The notes under the pieces are model-generated. The model worked only from the letters and a program-made list of their open reading frames with translations, did no database searches and was not told the DNA's origin. Both the position numbers and the translations under genes were made by a program. Below, in pieces: positions 9,949 to 18,878 of a stretch of DNA of 64,000 bases. Position 1 is the stretch's first letter. The number at the start of each line of letters is the position of its first letter. The DNA comes from Achromobacter sp. UMC71 (GTDB taxonomy: Bacteria; Pseudomonadota; Gammaproteobacteria; Burkholderiales; Burkholderiaceae_B): assembly GCF_014170305.1 (NCBI RefSeq), contig NZ_LZZT01000045.1, positions 287,121 to 351,120 on the forward strand, in the 5' to 3' direction.

Positions 9949-11241
9949 CTACTTCATGGCGGCGGTGCGAAAAGCCTGATCCATGTCGGCGATCAGGTCT
10001 TCCTCGTGCTCCAGGCCGATGGAAATGCGGATCAGCCCCTCGGACACGCCGGCCGCGTCACGGTCGGCGGCCGGCACGCCCGAATGCGTGGTGGACGCCG
10101 GATGGCACACCAGCGATTCAGTGCCACCCAGGCTGACCGCCGACTTGAACAGGCGCAGCGCGTTGATAAAGCGAAACGCCTTGGGCCGGCCGCCTTCCAG
10201 CACAAACGCAAAGGTCGAGCCCGGCCCGGTGCACTGGCGCTTGTAGACGGCCTGGTAGGCCTCGTCCGCGATCATCTCGGGGTGGAATATCCGCACTTTT
10301 TCGTGCGGATTGCCGGCCAGCCACTGCGCCACCTTGGTGGCGCTGCGCGCGGCCTGCTTCATGCGCAGCACCACGGTTTCCATCGACCGCGTGATCATCC
10401 AGCACGAATGCGGATCCAGCTGCGAGCCAAAGGCGCTGCGGATGGCGCGCACCTTCTTGATCAGGTCCTTGGACCCCGTGACCGCGCCGGCCACCAGGTC
10501 GCTGTGGCCGCCCACGTACTTGGTCAGCGAATACACGCACAGGTCCACGCCGTGCTCGGCCGGCTTCTGGAAAATCGGGCCCAGCAGCGTGTTGTCGCAC
10601 ACCGAGATCGGGCGGTAGCCGTGGCGCGCGGCAAAGGCATCCAATTCGGTGGTCATGGCCTGGAAGTCGATCAGCGCATTGGTCGGATTGGCCGGTGTTT
10701 CCACATAGAACAAGCGCACCGGCCCCTTGGCCGCGGCGGCTTCCAGCGCATCGCGCATGCTTTGCGCCGACAGGCCGTCGTGGATCGGATGCGAGCCGAT
10801 GCCCCATTCCGGAAAAATCTTGGCGATCAGGGTCTCGGTGCCGCCGTACAGCGGCACGGACTGCACCAGCTGGTCACCGGGCCGCAGAAACGCCAGGAAC
10901 ACCGCGCTGATCGCGGACATGCCGCTGGAAGTGACTGCCGCGTCCTCGGAACCATCCAGCAGCGACAGGCGGTCTTCGACGATTTCCAGGTTGGGGTGAT
11001 TGAAGCGGCTGTATACCAGCCCAGCCGATTCGCCCTGCGGCAGCGGCTTGCGGCCCGACACCAGGTCGAAGAACTCGGCGCCGTCTTCGGCCGAACGGAA
11101 GGCGAACGTCGACGTCAGGAACACCGGCGGCTTGACCGCGCCTTCGGACAGGAAGGGATCGAAGCCGTACGACATCATCTGCGTTTCCGCATGCAGCGGA
11201 CGGCCGGAGATGTCTTTCTTGTGATAGCTGGAATAACTCAT
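9949..11241 (-). CDS. Cystathionine gamma-synthase / methionine gamma-lyase family PLP enzyme
   Basis: 430 residues of the Cys/Met-metabolism PLP family. The PLP lysine lies in SLTKYVGGHSDLVAGAV; VCDNTLLGPIFQKP supplies the cofactor-binding aspartate, and the tail CHPASTTHSGVP is family-typical. The longer N-terminus (HKKDISGRPLHAETQMM) resembles the cystathionine-beta-lyase/gamma-synthase-like subgroup of Proteobacteria. It may make or break C-gamma-S bonds (cystathionine, methionine), but the exact reaction is open. It is divergent from an Lrp-family regulator with a perfect palindrome in the gap, implying amino-acid-responsive control. Confidence 0.83.
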   Translation of the reverse strand: MSYSSYHKKDISGRPLHAETQMMSYGFDPFLSEGAVKPPVFLTSTFAFRSAEDGAEFFDLVSGRKPLPQGESAGLVYSRFNHPNLEIVEDRLSLLDGSEDAAVTSSGMSAISAVFLAFLRPGDQLVQSVPLYGGTETLIAKIFPEWGIGSHPIHDGLSAQSMRDALEAAAAKGPVRLFYVETPANPTNALIDFQAMTTELDAFAARHGYRPISVCDNTLLGPIFQKPAEHGVDLCVYSLTKYVGGHSDLVAGAVTGSKDLIKKVRAIRSAFGSQLDPHSCWMITRSMETVVLRMKQAARSATKVAQWLAGNPHEKVRIFHPEMIADEAYQAVYKRQCTGPGSTFAFVLEGGRPKAFRFINALRLFKSAVSLGGTESLVCHPASTTHSGVPAADRDAAGVSEGLIRISIGLEHEEDLIADMDQAFRTAAMK

Positions 11242-11386
11242 GGTGTGCCTCGCTTTAGTGGAATTCGGCCTGCCGGGCGGACGGTGCGCGGGTTCATACA
11301 CCATAGCGCCGGCCGCCGGGCAATGCAGCGAGTATGAGCCTGCCGGTCCCCAATATTCTTTCCATTTCTGTTCCAGGAATCAGATA

Positions 11387-11407
11387 ATGGGAAATATTGT
11401 TTCCCAT
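11387..11407. promoter_or_regulatory. Perfect palindrome, probable Lrp-family operator
   Basis: ATGGGAAA (11387-11394) and TTTCCCAT (11400-11407) are perfect 8-bp arms around TATTG. It lies 12 bp before the chosen start of the Lrp-like gene in the divergent gap. A related half-site, CAATATTCTTTCC, lies upstream at about 11351-11363. Lrp/AsnC dimers bind roughly 15-bp AT-rich palindromes, so an autoregulatory operator is likely. The left arm contains an in-frame ATG that could be an alternative start. Confidence 0.6.
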
Positions 11408-11419
11408 AGACTCGAAACC

Positions 11420-11899
11420 ATGAAAGACACTGCCTTGTTACATCAACTTGACGCGATCGATTGGAAAATCATGAAAATCCTTCAAGAAGATGGCCGCCTG
11501 TCCAACGCCGAACTGGCCGAGCGTGTCTCGCTGTCGGCCTCGCCCTGCTGGAAACGCTTGAAACGCCTGGAGACGTCCGGCGTCATCCGCGGCTACCAGG
11601 CCATCCTGGACCGCCGCGCGCTCGGCATGGGCGTGGTGGCCTTTGTCAGCATCTCGCTGGACAACCACACCGAAAAAACCTGCCACGCGTTCGAGGCCGC
11701 GGTGGCCGCCATGCCCGAGGTGCTGGCCTGCCACAACACCACCGGCCAGCACGATTACCTGCTGCACATCGTGGCGCGCGACTTCGACGCCTATTCCGAA
11801 TTCGTGCGCAACCGGCTGCGCACCTTGCCCGGCGTCAAGGAACTGCTCAGCACGCTATCGATGCACGAAGTGAAGTCGTCGACCAAGCTGCATCTGTAG
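11420..11899 (+). CDS. Lrp/AsnC-family transcriptional regulator
   Basis: 159 residues, standard length. The N-terminal winged helix-turn-helix is LDAIDWKIMKILQEDGRLSNAELAERVSLSASPCWKRLKRLE (about 8-50); the C-terminal RAM ligand-binding domain includes ACHNTTGQHDYLLHIVARD. It probably binds an amino acid and acts on the divergent cystathionine-synthase-like gene. The ATG at 11420 gives the family N-terminus; an in-frame ATG at 11387 lies inside the palindrome and is less likely. Confidence 0.9.
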   Translation: MKDTALLHQLDAIDWKIMKILQEDGRLSNAELAERVSLSASPCWKRLKRLETSGVIRGYQAILDRRALGMGVVAFVSISLDNHTEKTCHAFEAAVAAMPEVLACHNTTGQHDYLLHIVARDFDAYSEFVRNRLRTLPGVKELLSTLSMHEVKSSTKLHL

Positions 11900-11961
11900 G
11901 GTTTAGGCGAGTGGCGTCGCGCGAGCTGGTGACGTCACGGCTGCTGGCGCCCGCCTGTTCC

Positions 11962-12975
11962 TTACATTTCGCCTTGCACCACGCGGTTGCGGCCCTGGCG
12001 CTTGGCCTGGTAGAGCCCGCGGTCGGCGACCTGGATCAGGTCGGTGCAAGGCTGGTCGGTGACCGGGATGGCGGTGGCGGTGCCCACGCTGACCGTCAGC
12101 CACGGCCCGTCGCCCACGTCCTTCTGCGGAATCTGCATGGCTTCGACCGCGCGGCGCAGCTTTTCGGCGGCCAGGCGGGCGCTGCCCGCCGGCGTGCCCG
12201 GCAGTACCAGCGCGAATTCCTCGCCGCCAAAACGCGCCGCCAGATCGGTGGACCGGTCGCAGCTGGCGAAGATTGTGTTGGCCACGCGCTTGAGCGCCTC
12301 GTCGCCAGCAATGTGCCCATAGGTGTCGTTGTAGGACTTGAAATGGTCCACGTCGATCATCAGCATGCTGATCTCGCGGCCATCGCGGCGCGCGCGCAGC
12401 CATTCGGCATTGAGGTATTCGTCGAAATAGCGGCGGTTGCCCAGGCCCGTCAGGCCATCTGAATTGGTCAGGCGGCGCAGCTCCATATTGCTTTCCAGCA
12501 GTTGCTGCTGGCTCTGGCGCAGCGCCTGGTAGGCCTCGTCGCGCTGCACCATCGCCAGGTACGAGCGCGAGTGGTAACGGATGCGCGCCACCAGCTCGAT
12601 CGAATCGGGCAGCTTGACCAGGTAATCGTTGGCGCCGGCCGCGAAGGCGGCGCTCTTGATGGCCGGGTCTTCCTTGGTGGACAGCACGATGATGGGAATG
12701 TCGCGCGTGACCGGATGGCCGCGGTATTCCTGCACCAGGCTCAGGCCGTCCACGCCCGGCAGCACCAGGTCCTGCAGGATCACCGTGGGCCGCGTCTGGA
12801 TGGCGACGGTCAGGGCCTTGTAGGGATCCGAGCAGTAATGGAAATCGATGTTGCCCTCCGTGGCCAGGGCCCTGCGGATGGCTTCGCCGACCATCACCTG
12901 ATCGTCGACCAGCAATACCATGGCCGCGTGCGAATTCAGGTCCGCCGAGGCAGGGCTGTCAATGGGAGGGTGCAT
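11962..12975 (-). CDS. wspR: WspR response regulator diguanylate cyclase
   Basis: 337 residues. A receiver domain (about 18-135; acidic pair D24/D25, phospho-acceptor D69 in ILQDLVLPG) is joined by a helical stalk to a GGDEF domain. The active-site signature reads GGEEF, and RSTD followed by LAARF places an intact RxxD inhibitory site at the canonical distance. The enzyme makes cyclic-di-GMP from two GTP when phosphorylated by WspE, favouring biofilm and suppressing motility. It is the last gene of the minus-strand wsp operon, 36 nt after wspF. Length and layout match Pseudomonas WspR. Confidence 0.95.
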   Translation of the reverse strand: MHPPIDSPASADLNSHAAMVLLVDDQVMVGEAIRRALATEGNIDFHYCSDPYKALTVAIQTRPTVILQDLVLPGVDGLSLVQEYRGHPVTRDIPIIVLSTKEDPAIKSAAFAAGANDYLVKLPDSIELVARIRYHSRSYLAMVQRDEAYQALRQSQQQLLESNMELRRLTNSDGLTGLGNRRYFDEYLNAEWLRARRDGREISMLMIDVDHFKSYNDTYGHIAGDEALKRVANTIFASCDRSTDLAARFGGEEFALVLPGTPAGSARLAAEKLRRAVEAMQIPQKDVGDGPWLTVSVGTATAIPVTDQPCTDLIQVADRGLYQAKRQGRNRVVQGEM

Positions 12976-13011
12976 AGTGTCTTTCCTTGATGTCTCGCTG
13001 TATCCGCCGCA

Positions 13012-14028
13012 TCAGGCAAAAGCCTGTATCAGACGGGGTGCAATCTTATCCAATGGGCGGATTTCGACGGCAGCCTGCAAGGCCGCCGCGGCTTTGGGCA
13101 TGCCATAGACCGCGCTGGTGGCCTGGTCCTGGGCAATGGTCAGGCAGCCCCGCTCGCGCAGCGCCCTCAAGCCGCGCGCCCCGTCCTGCCCCATGCCGGT
13201 CAGCAGCACGCCCACCGTCAGCCCGCGCCAATGCTGCGCGACGCTATGAAAAAAAACGTCAATAGAGGGACGGTACAGGCTTTCCTTGGGATTCTCGGTG
13301 TACCGCAGCGTACCATCCGCCACCAGGTGCAAATGGTCGTCCGTGCCGGCCAGCAGCACCTGGCCCGGCGCCGGCCGTTCGCCTTCGCGCACCAGCCGCA
13401 CGGGCAGCGCCACCTGGTCATTGAGCCAGTCGGCCATGCCGGCGGCGAACGAGGCATCCACGTGTTGCACCAGCACGATACCGGCCGGGAAAGTCACCGG
13501 CAGGTCATGCAGCAACTGGGCCAGCGTGGCCGGGCCGCCGGCAGACGCGCCGATCACCAGCAGGCCCTGCGACGGGCTGGGCTGCGCCGTGCTGCGGGGC
13601 ACCGGCGACAACGCCGTGCGGTTGTTGCCGTAGCGGCCGATCAGCCAGCCGATATTGCGGATCTTGCGCAGCAGCGGCGCGGCCGCCGTGCGCAGGTCGG
13701 CGCTGCCCACCACCGGGGTATCCACCGCGTCGAGCGCCCCATAGCCCATGGCGTCGAACACCCGGGTCGTGTGGCGCGCCACGTCCACGGTGACCACCAC
13801 GATGGCGCAGGGGGCTTCGGCCATGATGCGGCGAGTGGCCTCGACGCCGTCCATGACGGGCATGACCATGTCCATCAACACCACGTCGGGGCGGTCCAGC
13901 ACGCATTGTTCCAGGGCCTCCTGGCCGTTGGAGGCCACCCAGGCGACCTCCAGCCCCGGTTCGAGCGCGATGACGCGCCTTAGGGTTTCGACCGCCATCT
14001 GCAGATCGTTGACGATGCCGATTCTCAC
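13012..14028 (-). CDS. wspF: WspF chemoreceptor methylesterase (CheB-like)
   Basis: 338 residues. The receiver domain carries D53 (VLMDMVMPVMDG); the CheB methylesterase domain starts near residue 155 with the GASAGGP nucleophile loop (Ser162), His189 in VQHVD, and the aspartate of GMGQDGARG. It removes methyl groups from WspA and so dampens the pathway. In Pseudomonas, loss of WspF locks WspR on and gives wrinkly colonies. The start overlaps the wspE stop by 4 nt (ATGA), indicating translational coupling. Confidence 0.94.
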   Translation of the reverse strand: MRIGIVNDLQMAVETLRRVIALEPGLEVAWVASNGQEALEQCVLDRPDVVLMDMVMPVMDGVEATRRIMAEAPCAIVVVTVDVARHTTRVFDAMGYGALDAVDTPVVGSADLRTAAAPLLRKIRNIGWLIGRYGNNRTALSPVPRSTAQPSPSQGLLVIGASAGGPATLAQLLHDLPVTFPAGIVLVQHVDASFAAGMADWLNDQVALPVRLVREGERPAPGQVLLAGTDDHLHLVADGTLRYTENPKESLYRPSIDVFFHSVAQHWRGLTVGVLLTGMGQDGARGLRALRERGCLTIAQDQATSAVYGMPKAAAALQAAVEIRPLDKIAPRLIQAFA

Positions 14029-16286
14029 GTTCGCGCCTTTCCAATCAGGTCTTCGACGGCGTCCAGCAGGGCGTCGTCGTGGAAGCTGCCCTTGGCGAGG
14101 TAGTAGTCGGCGCCGGCATCCAGCCCGCGCCGCCTGTCCTCTTCGCGATCTTTGTAAGACACTACCATCACCGGCAGGCTTTGCAACTTGGGATCGGCCT
14201 TGATCCGCGACACCAGCTCGATACCATCCATGCGCGGCATGTCCACGTCGGTCACCACCAGGTCGAAGGATTCGTTGCGCAGCATGTTCCAGCCGTCCAT
14301 GCCGTCCACCGCCACCGCCACGTCAAAGCCGCGGTTCAGCAGCAGCTTGCGCTCCAGTTCGCGCACGGTCAACGAATCGTCCACCACCAGCACGCGCTTG
14401 CGGCGGCGCGCCTGCGCCACCGGACCGCCACCGTCCACGCGGGTCAGCCGCCCGCCTTCGACCAGTTTCTGCACCGACAGCAGCATGTCTTCGACGTCCA
14501 GGATCAGCAACGGCGTGCCGTCGTCCATCAGCGAGCCGGCCATGACGTCCTGCACCTTGCCCAGGCGCGGGTCCAGCGGCTGCACCACCAGCGTGCGCTC
14601 GCCCACGTAGCGGTCCACGGCGATGCCGTAGAGCTTGTCGTGGTCGCCCACCACCACCACGGACAGGGTCTCGGCGGCGGGCGCCGGCTCGCCGGACCGC
14701 AGGATCTGGCGCGCCGACACCAGGCCGATCTGCCGGTCCATGAAGCGGAAGTGCTGATGCCCTTCCAGTTGTTCGATGTCCTGCGCCCGCACTTGCAGCG
14801 CATGGCTGACATAGGCCAGCGGAAACGCGTAGATCTCGCCCTGCACCTCGACCAGCAGGCTGCGCACCACCGACAGCGACAGCGGCATTTCCAGCACAAA
14901 GCGCGTGCCCTGTCCCGTCTGTTGGTGGATACGCACGGCGCCGCGCAGCTGGCGCACCATGGTCTGCACCACGTCCAGCCCGACGCCGCGGCCGGATATC
15001 TCGGTGACTTCCCCGCGCGTGCTGAAGCCAGACAGGAACAGGAATTCCAGGAGCTCGGCCTCGCTCAGGCGCGCGGCGGTTTCCGCGTTGGTCAGCTTGC
15101 GCTGCACGACTTCGACCCGCAGACGGTCCAGCGAGATGCCGCCGCCGTCGTCGCTCAGTTCGATCAGCAGCATGCCGGCGGCGTGGCGCGCCGAGAGCCG
15201 GATCAAGCCCTCGGGCGGCTTGCCGGCTTCCAGGCGGTCCATCGGCATTTCGATACCGTGATCCACCGCGTTGCGCAACAGATGCATCAGCGGCGCGTCC
15301 AGCTTGTCCAGGATGTCGCGGTCGACCTGCGTGGTGTCGCCATCGATTTCCAGCCGCACCTGCTTGCCCAGCGAGCGGCCCAGGTCGCGCACCATGCGCG
15401 CCATGCCGCCCACGCCGTCGCCAAAAGGCCGCATGCGGCAGGTCAGCGCCGTGTCGTACAGGCGTTGCGCCAGGTGGCCCATACGCCAGCCGAATTCATC
15501 GACCTCGCTGGCGCGTTGTGTCAGTTCCTGCTGGCAGGCTTCGACGATACGCTGCGCGTCATCCAGCGCCGCCTGGCTGCGGGCGTCCACGTGCGTCTCG
15601 GCCAGCGACGCCCGCAGGCTGTCCAGCGCCTGGCTGGCGCCCGATTGCAGCCGCCGCAGGCGTAGCATGGACGCGCTGAAAGGCGCGATCCAGTGCGACT
15701 CCACCAGGGTTTCGCTGGACAGGCCCAACAGCTTGTTGAGCGTATCGGCCGTGACCCGCAGCACCCGTTCGCCTTCGCCCAGGCTTTGGTCCGACACGCG
15801 ACGCGCGGGCGGTGGCGGCGGTGGCGGATCGCCGGGCCGTTGCAGCGGCGGCAGGAAGTCCGAGGGCTTGGGCGGACGCTCGACCACCGGCGCGGCCGGC
15901 GGCGCATTGGGCGCGTTGGACAGGCGCGCCACCAGGTCGTCGATTTCTTCGCCCAGCTCGACGCCGGGCGTGGCCACCCGCTGCAGCAGGTCAGCCCCCA
16001 GCAGCAGCGCGTCGATGTCAGCCGCCTGCAGGCGCAACCGCCCTTCCTGCGCCGCCACCAGGCAGTCTTCCATGGCGTGCGCGATGCGCACCGCCGGGTG
16101 CAGGTCGACAATGCGCGCGGCGCCCTTGAGCGAATGCGCGGCGCGCATGCAGGCCTCGAGCTGGGGCGCCGACGTGGGGTCGTGCTCCAGCGCCAACAGG
16201 CCGTTGTTCAGCACCTGCACCTGATTGCGGGTTTCCAGCTGGAACAGTTCCAGCAGCGAGGCGTCGCGCATCTGGTCCGGGTTCAC
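14025..16286 (-). CDS. wspE: WspE hybrid CheA-type histidine kinase with receiver domain
   Basis: 753 residues if the GTG at 16286 is used; it overlaps the wspD stop as GTGA, and this length agrees closely with Pseudomonas WspE. Domains: Hpt (phospho-His H51 in AAHSLKGAAR), a Pro-rich linker, dimerisation and HATPase_c domains (HLLRNAVDHGIE, SDDGGGIS, GRGVGLDVV), a CheW-like domain, and a C-terminal receiver (VVTDVDMPRMDG). It autophosphorylates when WspA signals and passes phosphate to WspR and WspF. Upstream in-frame codons overlap wspD and are not used. Confidence 0.94.
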   Translation of the reverse strand: MNPDQMRDASLLELFQLETRNQVQVLNNGLLALEHDPTSAPQLEACMRAAHSLKGAARIVDLHPAVRIAHAMEDCLVAAQEGRLRLQAADIDALLLGADLLQRVATPGVELGEEIDDLVARLSNAPNAPPAAPVVERPPKPSDFLPPLQRPGDPPPPPPPARRVSDQSLGEGERVLRVTADTLNKLLGLSSETLVESHWIAPFSASMLRLRRLQSGASQALDSLRASLAETHVDARSQAALDDAQRIVEACQQELTQRASEVDEFGWRMGHLAQRLYDTALTCRMRPFGDGVGGMARMVRDLGRSLGKQVRLEIDGDTTQVDRDILDKLDAPLMHLLRNAVDHGIEMPMDRLEAGKPPEGLIRLSARHAAGMLLIELSDDGGGISLDRLRVEVVQRKLTNAETAARLSEAELLEFLFLSGFSTRGEVTEISGRGVGLDVVQTMVRQLRGAVRIHQQTGQGTRFVLEMPLSLSVVRSLLVEVQGEIYAFPLAYVSHALQVRAQDIEQLEGHQHFRFMDRQIGLVSARQILRSGEPAPAAETLSVVVVGDHDKLYGIAVDRYVGERTLVVQPLDPRLGKVQDVMAGSLMDDGTPLLILDVEDMLLSVQKLVEGGRLTRVDGGGPVAQARRRKRVLVVDDSLTVRELERKLLLNRGFDVAVAVDGMDGWNMLRNESFDLVVTDVDMPRMDGIELVSRIKADPKLQSLPVMVVSYKDREEDRRRGLDAGADYYLAKGSFHDDALLDAVEDLIGKART

Positions 16287-16963
16287 GCCAGGCTCCGTTC
16301 CAAGGCTTGCATCAACAGATTCTCGTCCAATACGCCCACGCTGCGGGCGCCGCAGCGTGCCATGCCGCGCGAATATTTCAGGCTGGCGCCTGCCACCGTG
16401 GCCGGCAGGCCTTCCAGCGCGTCCAGGTCCACCGAGTGGATGCCTTCGACCTCGTCGACCGGCAGCACCACCGCCCGCCCCGCCCCGCCGAAGATCAGCA
16501 TGCGCGCGGCAGCGGGCCGCTCGCGCCCGGTATCGGCCGCCATCGTGTCCAGCCCCAGCAGGCGCGCCAGCGACACACAGACCGTCAGCGTGCCGCGCAC
16601 GTTGGTCACGCCCAGCACCGCCGGATCGCGCCGGTGCGGCAGCGTCAGGATGGCGCGCGTGCTGGCCACTTCGTCCAGCGCCTTGGTCGGCAGGCCCAGC
16701 CATTCGCCTTGCAGGCGGAACACCAGCAGCGACGACAGCCGGGCTTGCGCCGCCTGGGCGGCGGCCGTGTCCGCGGCGCTGTGCTCGTGCGTGTCGGCCT
16801 GCGGCGGCAGGCGGTCCAGAATGCGCTTGGCCGCCGCCGCGTACACCGGGCAATTGCGGCAATGCACGTGCTCGGGCAGGCGCTCGCAGCGCTTGTCGCC
16901 GCGGATGCCGATGCGGTTCCAGCAATCGTCCACTTCGGATAACCGCGCCAAAACGTCACTCAC
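16283..16963 (-). CDS. wspD: WspD CheW-like coupling protein
   Basis: 226 residues. An N-terminal extension with a cysteine cluster (CERLPEHVHCRNCPVY, about 27-42) precedes a CheW fold from about residue 75 (LVFRLQGEWLGLPTKALDEV, NVRGTLTVCVSLARLLGL). WspD and WspB couple the receptor WspA to the kinase WspE. The start overlaps the wspC stop by 8 nt and the stop overlaps the wspE GTG. The cysteine trio recalls the same feature in other WspD proteins; its role is not known to me. Confidence 0.92.
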   Translation of the reverse strand: MSDVLARLSEVDDCWNRIGIRGDKRCERLPEHVHCRNCPVYAAAAKRILDRLPPQADTHEHSAADTAAAQAAQARLSSLLVFRLQGEWLGLPTKALDEVASTRAILTLPHRRDPAVLGVTNVRGTLTVCVSLARLLGLDTMAADTGRERPAAARMLIFGGAGRAVVLPVDEVEGIHSVDLDALEGLPATVAGASLKYSRGMARCGARSVGVLDENLLMQALERSLA

Positions 16964-18335
16964 GGCGGGCCTCCTGGCGCGCGGCGCGCGCCTGCAAACG
17001 GCGGGCGCCTTCCTGGTCGCCGTCGGACGCGATCAGCGCGGCCAGGTGCAGCAGCGCTTCGCGATGGGTCGGGTCCAGGTACAGCGCCTTGCGGTAGGCG
17101 GCCTGGGCCTGGCGCGCGTCGCCTTCGGCGTCCTGCAACAGGCCCAGCAGATACAGCGCTTCGGCGCTGGCGCCGTGGCGCTCCAGGTGGGCGCGGCATT
17201 GGGCCATGGCATCCGGCACCCGGCCCTGGTCGGCCAGCACGGCGATCTCGCGCAACGACGCATCCACGCTCTGGCTGCCGGCCGCGGACGGCTGCCGTTG
17301 ATCCGCGGCCGGGGTCTGCGCGGACGCGGCTCCCAGCGGCGCCGTGGCTTGCCAATGGCTTCCCGCCGCAACGGCAGCCGTCTCGCGGGCCGGCGCATGC
17401 CCCTGCGCGCGGGTGACGGGACGCGGCGCGGGCGGCGGCGTCCAGGCCAACGCCGCCGGGGCAGCGCTTTCGACCGGCGCGGCCGCCGGCTCGGCGCGGA
17501 ACGCGAAGGCGCGCGCCATCGGCACCGCAGGCAGGCGACGGCCGGTCATCAGGCTGGTCTCGGCCGGCCCGACGAACAAAATGCCGTCGCGGCGCGTGAA
17601 GCGCCGCAGCACGCCCACGGCGCGTTCCTGCGTGGCCGCGTCGAAATAGATCAGCAGATTGCGGCAGAACACGAAGTCGTATGGCACCGTGTTCTGCAGC
17701 AGATGCGCATCGAACAGATTGCCCGCCAGGAAGTGCACGCGGGCCGTCACCTGGCTGGACAGCTGGTGGCCGTTGGCGGTTTCCGTGAAATAGCGGTCGC
17801 GGTACGTCAGATCGTCGCCGCGGAACGAATTGCGGCCGTAGCAGGCGCGACGGGCAAATTCGACCATGCGCTCGCTGATGTCCACCGCGTCGATCTGGAA
17901 ACGCGATGCCGGCACGCCCGCGTCCAGCAAGGCCATCGCGATGGAATAAGGTTCTTCGCCGCTCGAACAGGGCACGCTCAGCACGCGCAGCATGCGCGCG
18001 GCGGTGTCCGGCGCGGCCAGGCCTTCCGTGGCCGCCCTGCCCGGTCCGCTGACGCCGCCCGTCCCGAACAGACGTTCACGCGCCAGCGCCGCCATGGCGG
18101 CCTGCGACTCCGGATAGCGGAAGAACCAGGTCTCCGGCACGATCACGGCTTCGATCAGCTGCTGCATTTCGGCGGGCGAAGTCTGCACCCGCATCAGATA
18201 CTCCTGCTCGTCGTCCAGGTCCACCGCCTGCATGCGGTGACGCACCGCGCGTTCGACGGCAGCCTTGCCGATCGAGCCGCTGTCCAGCCCCATCTTGCGC
18301 TTGAGCACCGCGCTGAAGTCATCCACCAGCATCAT
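16956..18335 (-). CDS. wspC: WspC chemoreceptor methyltransferase (CheR-like) with TPR tail
   Basis: 459 residues. The CheR methyltransferase half (about 1-270) holds the SAM-binding motif VPCSSGEEPYSIAMAL and FVFCRNLLIYFD. A low-complexity Ala/Pro/Gln linker follows, and then tetratricopeptide-like repeats (about 370-455: AEALYLLGLLQDAEGDARQAQAAYRKALYLDP). It methylates glutamates of WspA to tune sensitivity. It overlaps wspB by 4 nt (ATGA) and wspD by 8 nt. Confidence 0.94.
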   Translation of the reverse strand: MMLVDDFSAVLKRKMGLDSGSIGKAAVERAVRHRMQAVDLDDEQEYLMRVQTSPAEMQQLIEAVIVPETWFFRYPESQAAMAALARERLFGTGGVSGPGRAATEGLAAPDTAARMLRVLSVPCSSGEEPYSIAMALLDAGVPASRFQIDAVDISERMVEFARRACYGRNSFRGDDLTYRDRYFTETANGHQLSSQVTARVHFLAGNLFDAHLLQNTVPYDFVFCRNLLIYFDAATQERAVGVLRRFTRRDGILFVGPAETSLMTGRRLPAVPMARAFAFRAEPAAAPVESAAPAALAWTPPPAPRPVTRAQGHAPARETAAVAAGSHWQATAPLGAASAQTPAADQRQPSAAGSQSVDASLREIAVLADQGRVPDAMAQCRAHLERHGASAEALYLLGLLQDAEGDARQAQAAYRKALYLDPTHREALLHLAALIASDGDQEGARRLQARAARQEARRE

Positions 18336-18871
18336 GGCCGGGCTCCTGGCGGTTGCGCCGGTTCGATGGGGAACAGCAGCGCGCGCACGGGCTCGGGCAG
18401 CAGATCCGGCACATTGACGGCCTGCACCATCCCGCGCGTATCGCTCAGCACCGGCCCCAGGTAACGCGCGGCCGGGGTGTCCAGCCCCACGGGCTGGAAC
18501 GCGGCCGGATCATAGTGAACGGTCTCGGTGGCCTGCTCCAGGATCAGGCCCAGCAGACGCGCCTGCGCCTGGCCATCCGGTCGGTAGCGCACCAGCGCCA
18601 GCCGGGTACTGGTCACCATTGCCGCGGCGCCCGCGCCGGCCAGCGCGCTCAGGTCGATAGCCGGCACGGCCACGCCGCGGCAATCGAACATGCCGGCCAC
18701 CCAAGGCGGCGTGCCCGGCACCTGCTTGAATCCGCGCATGCCCAGCACCTCGACCACGTCGCCGGCGTCCAGCGCATAGCGGTCCGGCCCGATGCGAAAC
18801 AGCAGGTACAGCCGGCGCCGGGCGGCGGCTTGACCGGCCGCGGCGGGCGGAATGGAGGCAAGCTCGGCCAT
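18332..18871 (-). CDS. wspB: WspB CheW-like coupling protein
   Basis: 179 residues, essentially one CheW domain (YLLFRIGPDRYALDAGDVVEVL near 22-43; GMFDCRGVAVPAIDLSALAG). It links WspA to WspE as the second coupling protein. It starts 7 nt after the wspA stop and overlaps wspC by 4 nt, so it lies in a continuous translationally coupled operon. Confidence 0.92.
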   Translation of the reverse strand: MAELASIPPAAAGQAAARRRLYLLFRIGPDRYALDAGDVVEVLGMRGFKQVPGTPPWVAGMFDCRGVAVPAIDLSALAGAGAAAMVTSTRLALVRYRPDGQAQARLLGLILEQATETVHYDPAAFQPVGLDTPAARYLGPVLSDTRGMVQAVNVPDLLPEPVRALLFPIEPAQPPGARP

Positions 18872-18878
18872 GGCCGCG

